Positions 1 through 6,376 of a DNA stretch of 7,696 nucleotides are shown here, piece by piece. Position 1 is the stretch's first letter, and each line of letters opens with the position of its first letter. This DNA is from Propionibacteriaceae bacterium (lineage in GTDB: Bacteria; Actinomycetota; Actinomycetes; Propionibacteriales; Propionibacteriaceae), in the NCBI GenBank assembly GCA_031262845.1, contig JAISGZ010000061.1, positions 1-7,696 of the forward strand. The letters are read 5' to 3'. The notes under the pieces were generated by a model, which was given only the letters and a program-made list of their open reading frames with translations, ran no database searches and was not told the DNA's origin. The position numbers were made by a program, and so were the translations under genes.

Positions 1-1180
1 GGTGCCGAAAGCCGGTCAGATGATCGACGCCGGCCAGGTCATCATGGAAGTTGAGGGAGCGCCGGTCTTTCTCCTCCAAGGTGATCTGCCACTGTGGCGC
101 GTGGTCGGACCGGGCGTGACCGGTCTCGACGTCGAGAACTTGCGTCAATCGCTGGAGCGAGTCGGGATCGCCGCCGGCAGCGGCCAGACCTACGACGCCA
201 CCTTGTCGGCCGCCATTGCTGCTCTCTATACCAACGCCGGTTACGCCGAGCCCGTGGCTCTAGCCGAAGACCAAGCCATTCAAGAATCTGCCCGAGAAGC
301 TGTTCAGCAGGCTCAATCAGCCGTCCAACAAGCTCAAGCGGCGCTGTCGGCGGCCCAAAACGCTCGGCCCAGTGAGTCGGATTTATTGACCGCCCAACAG
401 TCGATCGATCAGGCCAAAGTCGTCTTGTCGATGGCTCAACAGGGGGTTTGTACGGCCAACGGCAACCAGGTGCCGTGTACGCCGGAGATCATCGCCTACT
501 ACCAAAACGCCGTCAATCTGGCCGTTGCTCAGTATCAACAGCTGTCGGCGCCGCCCGACACGTCGGCCCAACAACAAGCCGTCAACCAGGCTCAAGAGGC
601 CCTCAACCAAGCTCAGACGGCCTATAACCAAACCCTTCAGAACACGGCCGGTCCGCAGAACATCCTGATCGTGCCGGAGCCCAAAATCCGGATCGACGAG
701 GTCGACGCCACGGTCGGCCAGCCGGCCACCGGTGAGGTCCTGACCTGGACCAAGACCATTCTCTACGGTGAAGCCCCGCTGACGGCGGCCCAGCAACGGA
801 TGCTGACGACGGGAACGCAAGCGGTGCTGGAGTGGGGCGATGGTTCGACCATGACCGGATCGGTGGCGGAGATCACCGATTCCAGCCGGGATTCGCTGAC
901 CGGGCAAGAGACCCCGGCCACGGTCCGGGTCGATGTCACCGATCAAGCCAAGTTGGCCGAACACGGTCCCTCGGCCGTGACCTTGTCCTTCATCGAGGAC
1001 GAGGCCGAAGACACTCTGATCGTGCCGGTGACGGCCCTGGTCGTACCGGCTGAGGGCGGCTACTGCGTCGAACGGCCGGACGGCAGCTATGTCCGGGTCG
1101 AGATTGGGCTGGTCGCCGATACCCGGGTCCAGGTCTTTTCGGACCAACTGCGTGAAGGCGACCTTGTGGTGACACCATGA
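1..1180 (+). CDS. Efflux membrane-fusion (HlyD/MacA-like) adaptor with peptidoglycan-binding domain, 5' partial
   Basis: This is the periplasm-facing or cell-wall-facing adaptor of a MacAB-like ABC exporter. The gene enters from the left edge: the GTG at position 2 falls inside the barrel-sandwich (lipoyl-like) half, so the signal or membrane anchor lies upstream of the window. In the 392 visible residues, 1-30 end the first lipoyl half (GQVIMEVEGAPVFLLQGDLP). Residues 32-80 resemble a peptidoglycan-binding repeat (GPGVTGLDVENLRQSLERVG), with a weak second half. Residues 90-215 form a Gln/Ala-rich alpha-helical hairpin with a Cys pair (C150, C159) near its middle. Residues 235-392 are the beta-barrel and membrane-proximal part, including VPVTALVVPAEGGY and a terminal EGDLVVTP typical of actinobacterial adaptors. 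The stop overlaps the ATPase start in ATGA. Family assignment is by motif recognition and the substrate is unknown. Confidence 0.88.
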   Translation, partial: VPKAGQMIDAGQVIMEVEGAPVFLLQGDLPLWRVVGPGVTGLDVENLRQSLERVGIAAGSGQTYDATLSAAIAALYTNAGYAEPVALAEDQAIQESAREAVQQAQSAVQQAQAALSAAQNARPSESDLLTAQQSIDQAKVVLSMAQQGVCTANGNQVPCTPEIIAYYQNAVNLAVAQYQQLSAPPDTSAQQQAVNQAQEALNQAQTAYNQTLQNTAGPQNILIVPEPKIRIDEVDATVGQPATGEVLTWTKTILYGEAPLTAAQQRMLTTGTQAVLEWGDGSTMTGSVAEITDSSRDSLTGQETPATVRVDVTDQAKLAEHGPSAVTLSFIEDEAEDTLIVPVTALVVPAEGGYCVERPDGSYVRVEIGLVADTRVQVFSDQLREGDLVVTP

Positions 1181-1977
1181 GCCAACGGACCGCCCAGATC
1201 GTTTTGCGCGATGTCAACAAGCTCTATCCGGGCCATCCGCCGCTGCATGTCCTCAAGGATGTCAACTTAAAGATTTATCCGGGGGAGTTCGTCGCCATCG
1301 TCGGGCCGTCAGGTTCGGGTAAGACGACGATGTTGTCGATCATGGGCACCTTGGACCAGCCGACCACCGGTGAGGTCTGGATCGATGGCGTCAACGCGGC
1401 TCAGATCAGCGAAGTCGACCGGGCGATGTTGCGCTCGGATGTGGTTGGTTTCGTGTTTCAGCAGTTTTTCCTCTTACCGGCTCTGACCGCTGTCGACAAC
1501 GTGGCCGAAGGTATGTTGTACCAGCGGATTCGGCGCTCGGAACGCCGTCAGCGGGCTTTCGAAGCCCTGGAGATGGTCGGCCTGTCGCCGCGGGCTCAAC
1601 ACAAGCCGGGAGAACTGTCCGGCGGTGAGCAACAGCGCGTTGCGATCGCCCGGGCGATCGCCGGCCAGCCTCAAGTCTTATTCGCCGACGAACCGACCGG
1701 CGCCCTCGACCAGGCCACCGGACATATGATCGTCGACTATCTGCGGGCGATCGCGAACCAGGGCACGACGGTCATCGTGATTACTCACGACCAAACTCTG
1801 GCCAACCGTTTCGATCGGAAAATCTCGTTCCTCGACGGGGAGATCGTGGCTGACAAGCGGCGCCGTTCGGCTGGTCGCCCGGGTGTCAGGAAAGCTGCCC
1901 GCCCGGGCCCGGCCAGGCAGCCGCGCCGACCCGACGCTACGACCATCATGCCGCCGGACTTGGTGGAGGCGCTATGA
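1177..1977 (+). CDS. ABC transporter ATP-binding protein, MacB/LolD type
   Basis: This 266-residue cytoplasmic ATPase powers the exporter formed with the flanking adaptor and permease. All the nucleotide-binding motifs are intact. Walker A is GPSGSGKT at 43-50, the Q-loop is FVFQQF at 92-97, and the signature is LSGGEQQR at 147-154. Walker B is VLFADEP at 167-173 with catalytic Glu172, followed by the D-loop GALD at 175-178 and switch His204 in THD. The wording of these motifs is typical of the LolD/MacB/FtsE (MacB-family) group. The core ends near residue 225. A 40-residue Arg/Pro-rich tail follows, which most family members lack. ATG 1177 overlaps the preceding stop and ATG 1974 overlaps its own stop, so the three exporter genes are probably co-translated. 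Only a weak purine run precedes the start, which fits coupling. Confidence 0.95.
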   Translation: MSQRTAQIVLRDVNKLYPGHPPLHVLKDVNLKIYPGEFVAIVGPSGSGKTTMLSIMGTLDQPTTGEVWIDGVNAAQISEVDRAMLRSDVVGFVFQQFFLLPALTAVDNVAEGMLYQRIRRSERRQRAFEALEMVGLSPRAQHKPGELSGGEQQRVAIARAIAGQPQVLFADEPTGALDQATGHMIVDYLRAIANQGTTVIVITHDQTLANRFDRKISFLDGEIVADKRRRSAGRPGVRKAARPGPARQPRRPDATTIMPPDLVEAL

Positions 1978-3515
1978 CCGCTCTCAATCAAGTCCGCCCC
2001 CAACCTGAGATCGAGGCCTGGTGGGATCAGGACGAGCCGCTGGCGGCGGACGGTGACCAGGCGGAGTTCGCCGCGATTGCGCCGCTGGACCAGTACGACC
2101 AACTGACCGAAACCCTGGCCCCGGCCCCCAAAATCACCCGGGCGGAACGGAAAACCGCTCGTCAAGCCCTGAAAGCCAGCCGTCGGGCGGAACGCCGTGA
2201 CCGGCGTCGGCAAGCCGCCGTAACCCGGAAAGAGCGGAAGAGCGCCACCGCTGGGACCAAGCCGTCGGGCAAGCGGCGGCGTCGGCTGGGCGCCAAACTG
2301 CTGACCGCCTGGCGCAACCTGCGTCGGCGTCGTCATCTCTTCGTCAGCGATGTCTTCGCCACCGCCACCTTGGGTCCGCGCTCGCGGCCGGTGAGGGCGA
2401 TTTTGTCGGCCGTCGGCATCGGTATCGGCATCACGGCCCTGGTCGCTGTTTTGGGCGTGCCGGCCTCCGAACAAGCTCAGATGGAAGCTGACTACGACGC
2501 CTGGGGCGCCAACGTGTTGGAGGTGACGCCGCAAACCGATCGCCAAACCGGGGAAGTCATCGCCATCCCCGACACGGCTCCGGCTATGGTCGCCCGGATT
2601 CGGCCAGTCAAGGCGGTTTTCACGGTCCGCTCGACGCCGTCAGACACCTTCGCTTATCGCAACGACAAGCTGTCGAGCGGTGAAACCGGCGGGATGACGG
2701 TCTGGGTCGGTGACGGTGACCCGCTAGGTGCCCTCAACACGACGATGGCCGAGGGCAAGTGGTTCGACCAAGCGGCGGTCGACTTGCCGACCGTGGTGTT
2801 GGGGAAAACTGCCGCGACGCGCTTGCGGGTTGGGGTTGGTCAGCGGATTTGGGTCAACCAATCGTGGTGGGCGGTGGTCGGTGTCTTCGACAATTTCCCG
2901 CGCTACTCCCAACGTTACGACAGTGGTGTCTTCTTGGCTCCCGGCTGGGCTGAACGGGTCTTTGAAGCCGACGACATCCCGATCGCCACGATCCACGTCA
3001 ATTCCTACAGCGGCCAAGCCCAACAGGTCCGGTCGGTGCTGGCGCCGACCGTCAACCCGGCCCGGCCGTCCGGTGTCAGCGTGTCGAACCTGTCCGACTA
3101 CGCCTACGCCCAGGAAGCCCAGAACAAGACCTTCCGCCAACTGACCTTGGGTCTGGGCGCGGTGGCTTTGTTGGTCGGCGGTATCGGCATCGCCAACACC
3201 ATGGTGGTAGCGGTTATGGAACGCCGGGGTGAGATCGGTTTGCGCCGGGCGCTCGGGGCCCGGACCGGTCAAATCGGCTTGCAGTTCATTCTCGAAGCGG
3301 CGGTCATTGGTTTCGGTGGCGGTCTGATCGGCGTGGCCTTGGGGGCCTACGCTGTCTTCTGCTACGTGGCCTATCAAGGCATTGTCTTCGCCGTCCCGAT
3401 CTGGGTCCTGTTCGCCGGTCCGGCGATGGCGGCCGCGGTCGGTGTCTTAGCTGGCCTCTATCCTTCGTTGAAGGCAGCTCATCAGCCGCCGACAACAGCC
3501 TTACGAACGGTATAA
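1974..3515 (+). CDS. ABC transporter permease, MacB/FtsX family, with long basic N-terminal extension
   Basis: This 513-residue permease is the membrane subunit of the exporter. Topology is MacB-like. The first membrane helix is at about 142-162 (ILSAVGIGIGITALVAVLGV). A large extracytoplasmic domain follows at about 165-385, then three helices near 388-412, 438-468 and 472-496. Family signatures include MERRGEIGLRRALGAR at 415-430 and the terminal GLYPSLKAAHQPPTTALR at 494-511. MacB permeases normally begin close to the first helix. Here about 135 residues precede it: an acidic stretch (1-50), then a highly Arg/Lys/Ala-rich helix-forming stretch (53-120). GGAGG at 1965-1969 lies 4 bp before the ATG, which also overlaps the ATPase stop. 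An internal start nearer the first helix is possible, but the upstream ribosome site favours this one. Confidence 0.93.
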   Translation: MTALNQVRPQPEIEAWWDQDEPLAADGDQAEFAAIAPLDQYDQLTETLAPAPKITRAERKTARQALKASRRAERRDRRRQAAVTRKERKSATAGTKPSGKRRRRLGAKLLTAWRNLRRRRHLFVSDVFATATLGPRSRPVRAILSAVGIGIGITALVAVLGVPASEQAQMEADYDAWGANVLEVTPQTDRQTGEVIAIPDTAPAMVARIRPVKAVFTVRSTPSDTFAYRNDKLSSGETGGMTVWVGDGDPLGALNTTMAEGKWFDQAAVDLPTVVLGKTAATRLRVGVGQRIWVNQSWWAVVGVFDNFPRYSQRYDSGVFLAPGWAERVFEADDIPIATIHVNSYSGQAQQVRSVLAPTVNPARPSGVSVSNLSDYAYAQEAQNKTFRQLTLGLGAVALLVGGIGIANTMVVAVMERRGEIGLRRALGARTGQIGLQFILEAAVIGFGGGLIGVALGAYAVFCYVAYQGIVFAVPIWVLFAGPAMAAAVGVLAGLYPSLKAAHQPPTTALRTV

Positions 3516-3548
3516 ACGGAATAACAAGGGCGCCTGGCCCGTGACAAC

Positions 3549-3554
3549 AAGGAG
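3549..3554 (+). promoter_or_regulatory. Ribosome binding site deciding the lipoprotein 1 start
   Basis: AAGGAG lies 6 bp before ATG 3561. It abuts the alternative in-frame ATG at 3555 with no spacer, so 3561 is the better start. That choice yields a normal lipoprotein signal peptide beginning MKRRS. Confidence 0.7.
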
Positions 3555-3560
3555 ATGTTT

Positions 3561-4496
3561 ATGAAACGTCGATCGACGATCCTGGCTGGCGTCGTAGCGC
3601 TGGCGATGGCCGCCAGTTTGGGGGCCTGTACCAAAGATGACGACTCGGATCTGCCGACGGTCGGCGGTTCCGCCAGCAGCACGGTCAGCTCCGAGGACCT
3701 CGTGTCTATCGCCCAGACCTTCCACGATTGCTTGACCGACGCCGGTCTGCCGGCGGTCTACCAACAGGACGCCAACGGTCTGTCGACCATCGTCAGCTTC
3801 GACGGCGGTGTCCGGGCCCTCGGTATCGACCCGGATGGTTTCCCGTTCAGTAACGAGAGCGTCACGACCGGTGAGTTGGAAGATTTCCTGGCCCAACACT
3901 CGGACAATAACGCCATCTTGGAGGTCGACGGGGTTGATCACACCGAGGCCTGGGTCCAGTGCTACGACACCAGTGGTTATTCGATGACCAACATCCTGAC
4001 CGGCGGCATCTTGGATAGCCAGTTGGGCGTGGACATGATGCAGCTGATGGTCGAGTCCTCGAACCAGTGGGCGGCTTGTGCCCGGGAGAATGGTTTCCCG
4101 GAAACCAAGGACGCTGTTATGACCACGCAGTTCGACTTCTCGCAGATTCCGACCGCGCTCTTGCCGACCTCGATGACGGCTGAGCAATTGGAAGCCTTGT
4201 TGCAGGTTTGCCCGAACTTCGACGCCGAACAAGCGGCCAAGAATGACGAGTTGTTGAACGGGGTCGGACAGATCGACGATCCGGCTCAGGCTCGTATCCC
4301 TGAGGGGTACGTCATGCCGCCGAATGTCGGCTTCGATTACCCCGGTTTCGACGGCCAAGGCTTTAGCATCATGGGTGGCGGAGTCTCGATTCCGGACAAT
4401 GAAACGTCCCGGCGGCTCAATGATCTGATGGAAATTTTGACCCAGGCTCAGCAGGATTACTACGCCTCAGGCGGCGGAATCGAAGCGACGCCGTAA
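3561..4496 (+). CDS. Four-cysteine surface lipoprotein, paralogue 1
   Basis: This is a secreted, lipid-anchored protein of 311 residues with no known enzyme motif. The signal peptide has a basic start (MKRRS), a hydrophobic core at 7-19 and the lipobox SLGAC, with lipidated Cys23. An Asp/Ser-rich linker follows. The mature part carries Cys57, Cys134, Cys173 and Cys217, all shared with the next gene, which suggests two disulfides. Conserved blocks are WVQC (131-134), NQWAACARENGFPE (168-181), LPTSMTAEQL (201-210), CPNFD (217-221) and GFDYPGFD (257-264). The CARENGFPE block resembles the C-M-R-E-H/N-G motif I know from actinobacterial lipoproteins encoded beside HlyD/ABC exporters. It sits 45 bp after the permease with no obvious terminator, so it is probably in the same operon. 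A role as exporter partner or envelope sensor is inference. Confidence 0.88.
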   Translation: MKRRSTILAGVVALAMAASLGACTKDDDSDLPTVGGSASSTVSSEDLVSIAQTFHDCLTDAGLPAVYQQDANGLSTIVSFDGGVRALGIDPDGFPFSNESVTTGELEDFLAQHSDNNAILEVDGVDHTEAWVQCYDTSGYSMTNILTGGILDSQLGVDMMQLMVESSNQWAACARENGFPETKDAVMTTQFDFSQIPTALLPTSMTAEQLEALLQVCPNFDAEQAAKNDELLNGVGQIDDPAQARIPEGYVMPPNVGFDYPGFDGQGFSIMGGGVSIPDNETSRRLNDLMEILTQAQQDYYASGGGIEATP

Positions 4497-4507
4497 GGCT
4501 CAGCCGA

Positions 4508-4543
4508 GGGGTTGGCGCGGTCCCAGGGGGCGGCGCCAACCCC
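4508..4543 (+). terminator. Strong hairpin between the lipoprotein paralogues
   Basis: GGGGTTGGCGC (4508-4518) and its perfect complement GCGCCAACCCC (4533-4543) form an 11-bp stem with a 14-nt loop, starting 12 bp after the stop of lipoprotein 1. No T-run follows, so it could be a partial terminator, a U-independent terminator or an mRNA 3'-end stabiliser. It would separate expression of the exporter operon and lipoprotein 1 from lipoprotein 2. Confidence 0.6.
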
Positions 4544-4580
4544 CAGTCTGATCAGGACGTGAATCCTTCTGGCCAAACCT

Positions 4581-4596
4581 CGGTCTGGTCAGACCG
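4581..4596. promoter_or_regulatory. 16-bp perfect palindrome, candidate operator of lipoprotein 2
   Basis: CGGTCTG-GT-CAGACCG is a perfect 7+7 inverted repeat. It extends to 4578-4599 with one mismatch per side. It lies 53 bp before the ATG of lipoprotein 2 and beyond the intergenic hairpin, where an operator could sit. The short 2-nt centre fits a dimeric regulator site better than an RNA hairpin. I see no clear promoter hexamers next to it. Confidence 0.4.
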
Positions 4597-4635
4597 CGGT
4601 CAACGATGTCGGCCCTGGCGAGGGTCGGGCTCAGT

Positions 4636-4643
4636 GTGAGGAG
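4636..4643 (+). promoter_or_regulatory. Ribosome binding site of lipoprotein 2
   Basis: GTGAGGAG ends 6 bp before ATG 4650. It supports this start and the signal peptide that begins there. Confidence 0.7.
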
Positions 4644-4649
4644 TAAGAG

Positions 4650-5624
4650 ATGTCGGTGCAGGTTCGGTCGCTGGCAGCGGCGGTGTCGCTGGTGGCAGTG
4701 TGCGCTCTGACCGCTTGTGGGAGCGATGACCCGGTCTTACCCCAGACCAGCGAAGGTTCGACCAGCATCGCCTCGGTTGATGACTTGGTCGCTGCCGCAA
4801 CCAGTCTGTACGACTGTTTGGCCGCCGCCGACGTGCCTGTGATCTACGAGAACGGTCCCGATGGCCAACAGACCATGGTCGGTTTCGACCCCACGGTGGC
4901 GGTCGTCTGGTCGATGCCTGACATGGGCGTCCAGTGGACCGATGTGACGCCCGAGAATGAGATCAACGCGGTCTTGGCCCGCCTCGACCAGCAGTACAGC
5001 CAGGCCACGGCCACCGCTGAACCAGTTGCCTCAACGGCTTTGGACTTTGAACCGGAGTCGATTCTGACGGTCGCGGGGGTTGACCGCAGTGACGTCTGGC
5101 AACAGTGCCTGGCCGACTCGGGCTATGACGAGATGGCCGTTTGGGATAACTACGACAACAGTGATGCGACGGTTATAGCCGAGGAACAGCTGGTGGTCGA
5201 CGCCACCAACCAGTGGGCCGAGTGCGCCCGTGAACATGGTTTCCCCGAGGTCGCCGACGTTCAGATGTCGACCAGTGATCAGGAGTATCCAGCGGCCTTG
5301 CTGCCGGCTTCGATCACGGCTGATCAACTGCGCCAGTTGCTGACCGACTGTCCGAGCTTCGACCCGGCCGTGGCTGACGCCAACGCTGCCCTCAACGAGT
5401 CGTCGGATGAACCAGTGCCCGATGGCGTCAAAGGCCAACCTAGTATTGGCTTCGACTATCCCGGCTTCGACACCGACTGGAGTGATGACGCTGAGGCTTC
5501 GACCGACCCAGCGGTGGTCGAACATCTGGAGCAGTTGCTGCCGATCGTGCGTGCGGCCGAAGAAGCGTATTACGCCGCTCTCAGGGCCAGCAACGCCGCT
5601 GCGACCGCGGCGAGTACACCGTAG
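4650..5624 (+). CDS. Four-cysteine surface lipoprotein, paralogue 2
   Basis: This 324-residue lipoprotein is a diverged duplicate of the preceding gene. The signal peptide runs to the lipobox ALTAC with lipidated Cys23; an extra Cys18 lies within the signal. Cys56, Cys153, Cys192 and Cys234 match the four mature cysteines of paralogue 1. Shared blocks include DLV...DCL (45-57), WQQC (150-153), NQWAECAREHGFPE (187-200), LLPASITADQL (217-227), CPSFD (234-238) and IGFDYPGFD (266-274). It carries an insertion of about 20 residues around 112-132 rich in Ala/Thr/Glu, and its C-terminal tail is a charged then Ala-rich helix. Both paralogues end in Thr-Pro. The separate hairpin and palindrome upstream suggest expression partly independent of the exporter operon. 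Lipoprotein identity is secure; function is unknown. Confidence 0.87.
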   Translation: MSVQVRSLAAAVSLVAVCALTACGSDDPVLPQTSEGSTSIASVDDLVAAATSLYDCLAAADVPVIYENGPDGQQTMVGFDPTVAVVWSMPDMGVQWTDVTPENEINAVLARLDQQYSQATATAEPVASTALDFEPESILTVAGVDRSDVWQQCLADSGYDEMAVWDNYDNSDATVIAEEQLVVDATNQWAECAREHGFPEVADVQMSTSDQEYPAALLPASITADQLRQLLTDCPSFDPAVADANAALNESSDEPVPDGVKGQPSIGFDYPGFDTDWSDDAEASTDPAVVEHLEQLLPIVRAAEEAYYAALRASNAAATAASTP

Positions 5625-5629
5625 TCCGG
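5617..5629. repeat. 13-bp direct repeat, copy 1
   Basis: CACCGTAGTCCGG spans the stop codon of lipoprotein 2 and is repeated exactly at 5676-5688. The two copies bracket the convergent gene ends, 59 bp apart. Confidence 0.6.
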
Positions 5630-5674
5630 CCGGGCCACGGGGTTATTAGACGGCCGAGATAGTAACCGACGAGT

Positions 5675-6307
5675 TCACCGTAGTCCGGGGCCGAGCAAGA
5701 GTTCCGGTCCGGGCAATTCGGTTCCGGCCGGTTCGTTTTTGTCCAGCCAGCGCCGCAGGTGGCGTTGATCGCGGCGGTTGGGATAGCGGATCGTGAACGA
5801 CCCGAAATTCAGTTGACCGGAGAAGACGAGGATCGGGCAGCCGGCGGCTGGTGTCTCATCGACTTTAACTTTGCGCTCACCGAAACCGGCCCGTAAACGG
5901 TTGAGATCGGCCGCCCAGCCCGGTGGCACGATGATGACGGTGTCGCCGAAAGCCCCGCTGACTTCGATGTGGATGACGGGGGTGGTTGGCGTGGCCAGTT
6001 GGCAGTCGAGCCGGATCGAGCCAAAGGAGCCCTGGAGCGCCAAATAGGGCGGAATCATCCAACGCCCTTCTTTGACCAAGGAACTGCCGCTGCCCGTGAA
6101 ATTCAGCGGATCGTCGGGCGTATAACCCGGCGGTACGTACTGGGGCACCACCGGCGGCCGGATCGGGTCGGCTGATCCGGGGTTGACTAGCTGTTGTCCG
6201 GGCTCCGGGGGTGGGTCAGCGGCCTCGGCACCGGGATCGTAGAAACCGCTGGTGGCAGGTTCCGGATAGGTCGGCCATTGGGGCTCGTCTGGAGCTGATT
6301 CGGACAT
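5675..6307 (-). CDS. LiaF-like C-terminal domain protein with proline-rich N-terminus
   Basis: This 210-residue protein has no signal peptide or membrane helix. Residues 1-72 are low-complexity and Pro/Glu/Asp-rich. Residues 75-175 look like the short-strand domain at the C-terminus of LiaF and of many actinobacterial DUF1707 proteins. It starts with EGRWMIPPYLALQGSFGSIRLD (split here as residues 80-101) and repeats the G-S/A-F-G turn: SFGSIRLD, AFGDTVIIVPPGW, GFGERKVKV, NFGSFTIRY. This spacing matches the usual G-S-V-x-V-D repeats. A basic segment RRDQRHLRRWLDK (178-190) and a Leu/Pro tail follow. LiaF-type proteins act in cell-envelope stress sensing, which would fit the neighbouring exporter, but that link is inference. 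The start ATG has no good ribosome site; a TACCCT box 6 bp before it may make the transcript leaderless. The gene converges with lipoprotein 2 across a 50-bp gap. Confidence 0.75.
   Translation of the reverse strand: MSESAPDEPQWPTYPEPATSGFYDPGAEAADPPPEPGQQLVNPGSADPIRPPVVPQYVPPGYTPDDPLNFTGSGSSLVKEGRWMIPPYLALQGSFGSIRLDCQLATPTTPVIHIEVSGAFGDTVIIVPPGWAADLNRLRAGFGERKVKVDETPAAGCPILVFSGQLNFGSFTIRYPNRRDQRHLRRWLDKNEPAGTELPGPELLLGPGLR
5676..5688. repeat. 13-bp direct repeat, copy 2
   Basis: This is an exact second copy of CACCGTAGTCCGG, overlapping the stop and last codons of the minus-strand gene. Confidence 0.6.
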
Positions 6308-6313
6308 AGGTCC

Positions 6314-6319
6314 AGGGTA
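6314..6319 (-). promoter_or_regulatory. Candidate -10 box of a leaderless minus-strand transcript
   Basis: On the minus strand TACCCT fits the actinobacterial TANNNT -10 pattern and lies 6 bp before the ATG at 6307. That spacing puts transcription start at or near the A of the start codon. The absence of a Shine-Dalgarno sequence agrees. No convincing -35 was seen. Confidence 0.35.
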
Positions 6320-6336
6320 GGGGATACGGTGTCCCC
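6320..6336. promoter_or_regulatory. 17-bp imperfect palindrome in the divergent promoter region
   Basis: GGGGATAC-G-GTGTCCCC is symmetric in 7 of 8 paired positions about base 6328. It occupies exactly the stretch upstream of the minus-strand TACCCT box, between two divergent genes, where an operator would control one or both. Confidence 0.35.
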
Positions 6337-6362
6337 GAAGGTTTCACGATCGGCCTCGATAG

Positions 6363-6368
6363 AGGAGG
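6363..6368 (+). promoter_or_regulatory. Ribosome binding site deciding the dapB start
   Basis: AGGAGG lies 8 bp before ATG 6377. It rules out the longer in-frame start at 6329, whose extra 16 residues would run through this site and do not belong to the DapB fold. Confidence 0.85.
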
Positions 6369-6376
6369 AATTCATC

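Noticed and set aside
270..650. Repetitive Gln/Ala codons in the adaptor as a DNA repeat array
   Set aside because: The repetition follows coiled-coil heptads in a real reading frame with varied codons. There is no exact nucleotide repeat unit.
383..1147. 254-codon minus-strand frame opposite the adaptor, with similar long frames at 1785-2546 and 2724-3377
   Set aside because: All lie opposite well-supported exporter genes, are Arg/Gly/Asp-rich and show no family motif, so they are shadows of the real frames.
3529..3541. GGGC-GCCTG-GCCC hairpin between permease and lipoprotein 1 as a terminator
   Set aside because: A 4-bp stem without a T-run is too weak, and the short gap with its own ribosome site favours one operon.
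3555..3560. ATG at 3555 as the start of lipoprotein 1
   Set aside because: It directly abuts AAGGAG with no spacer, whereas ATG 3561 has a normal 6-bp spacing and gives a typical signal peptide.
3501..4358. 285-codon open frame on the minus strand opposite lipoprotein 1
   Set aside because: It is antisense to a gene with clear signal peptide, lipobox and paralogue conservation. Long reverse frames are expected in G+C-rich coding DNA and its translation has no recognisable domain.
5627..5656. CGGCCG (5627-5632) and CGGCCG (5651-5656) as a bidirectional terminator between the convergent genes
   Set aside because: The stem is only 6 bp with an 18-nt loop and no T-run. CGGCCG is self-palindromic and common in such DNA.
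6329..6376. Upstream in-frame GTG at 6329 as the start of dapB
   Set aside because: The extension would contain the AGGAGG site and the divergent palindrome, and DapB proteins begin at the nucleotide-binding strand encoded from 6377.
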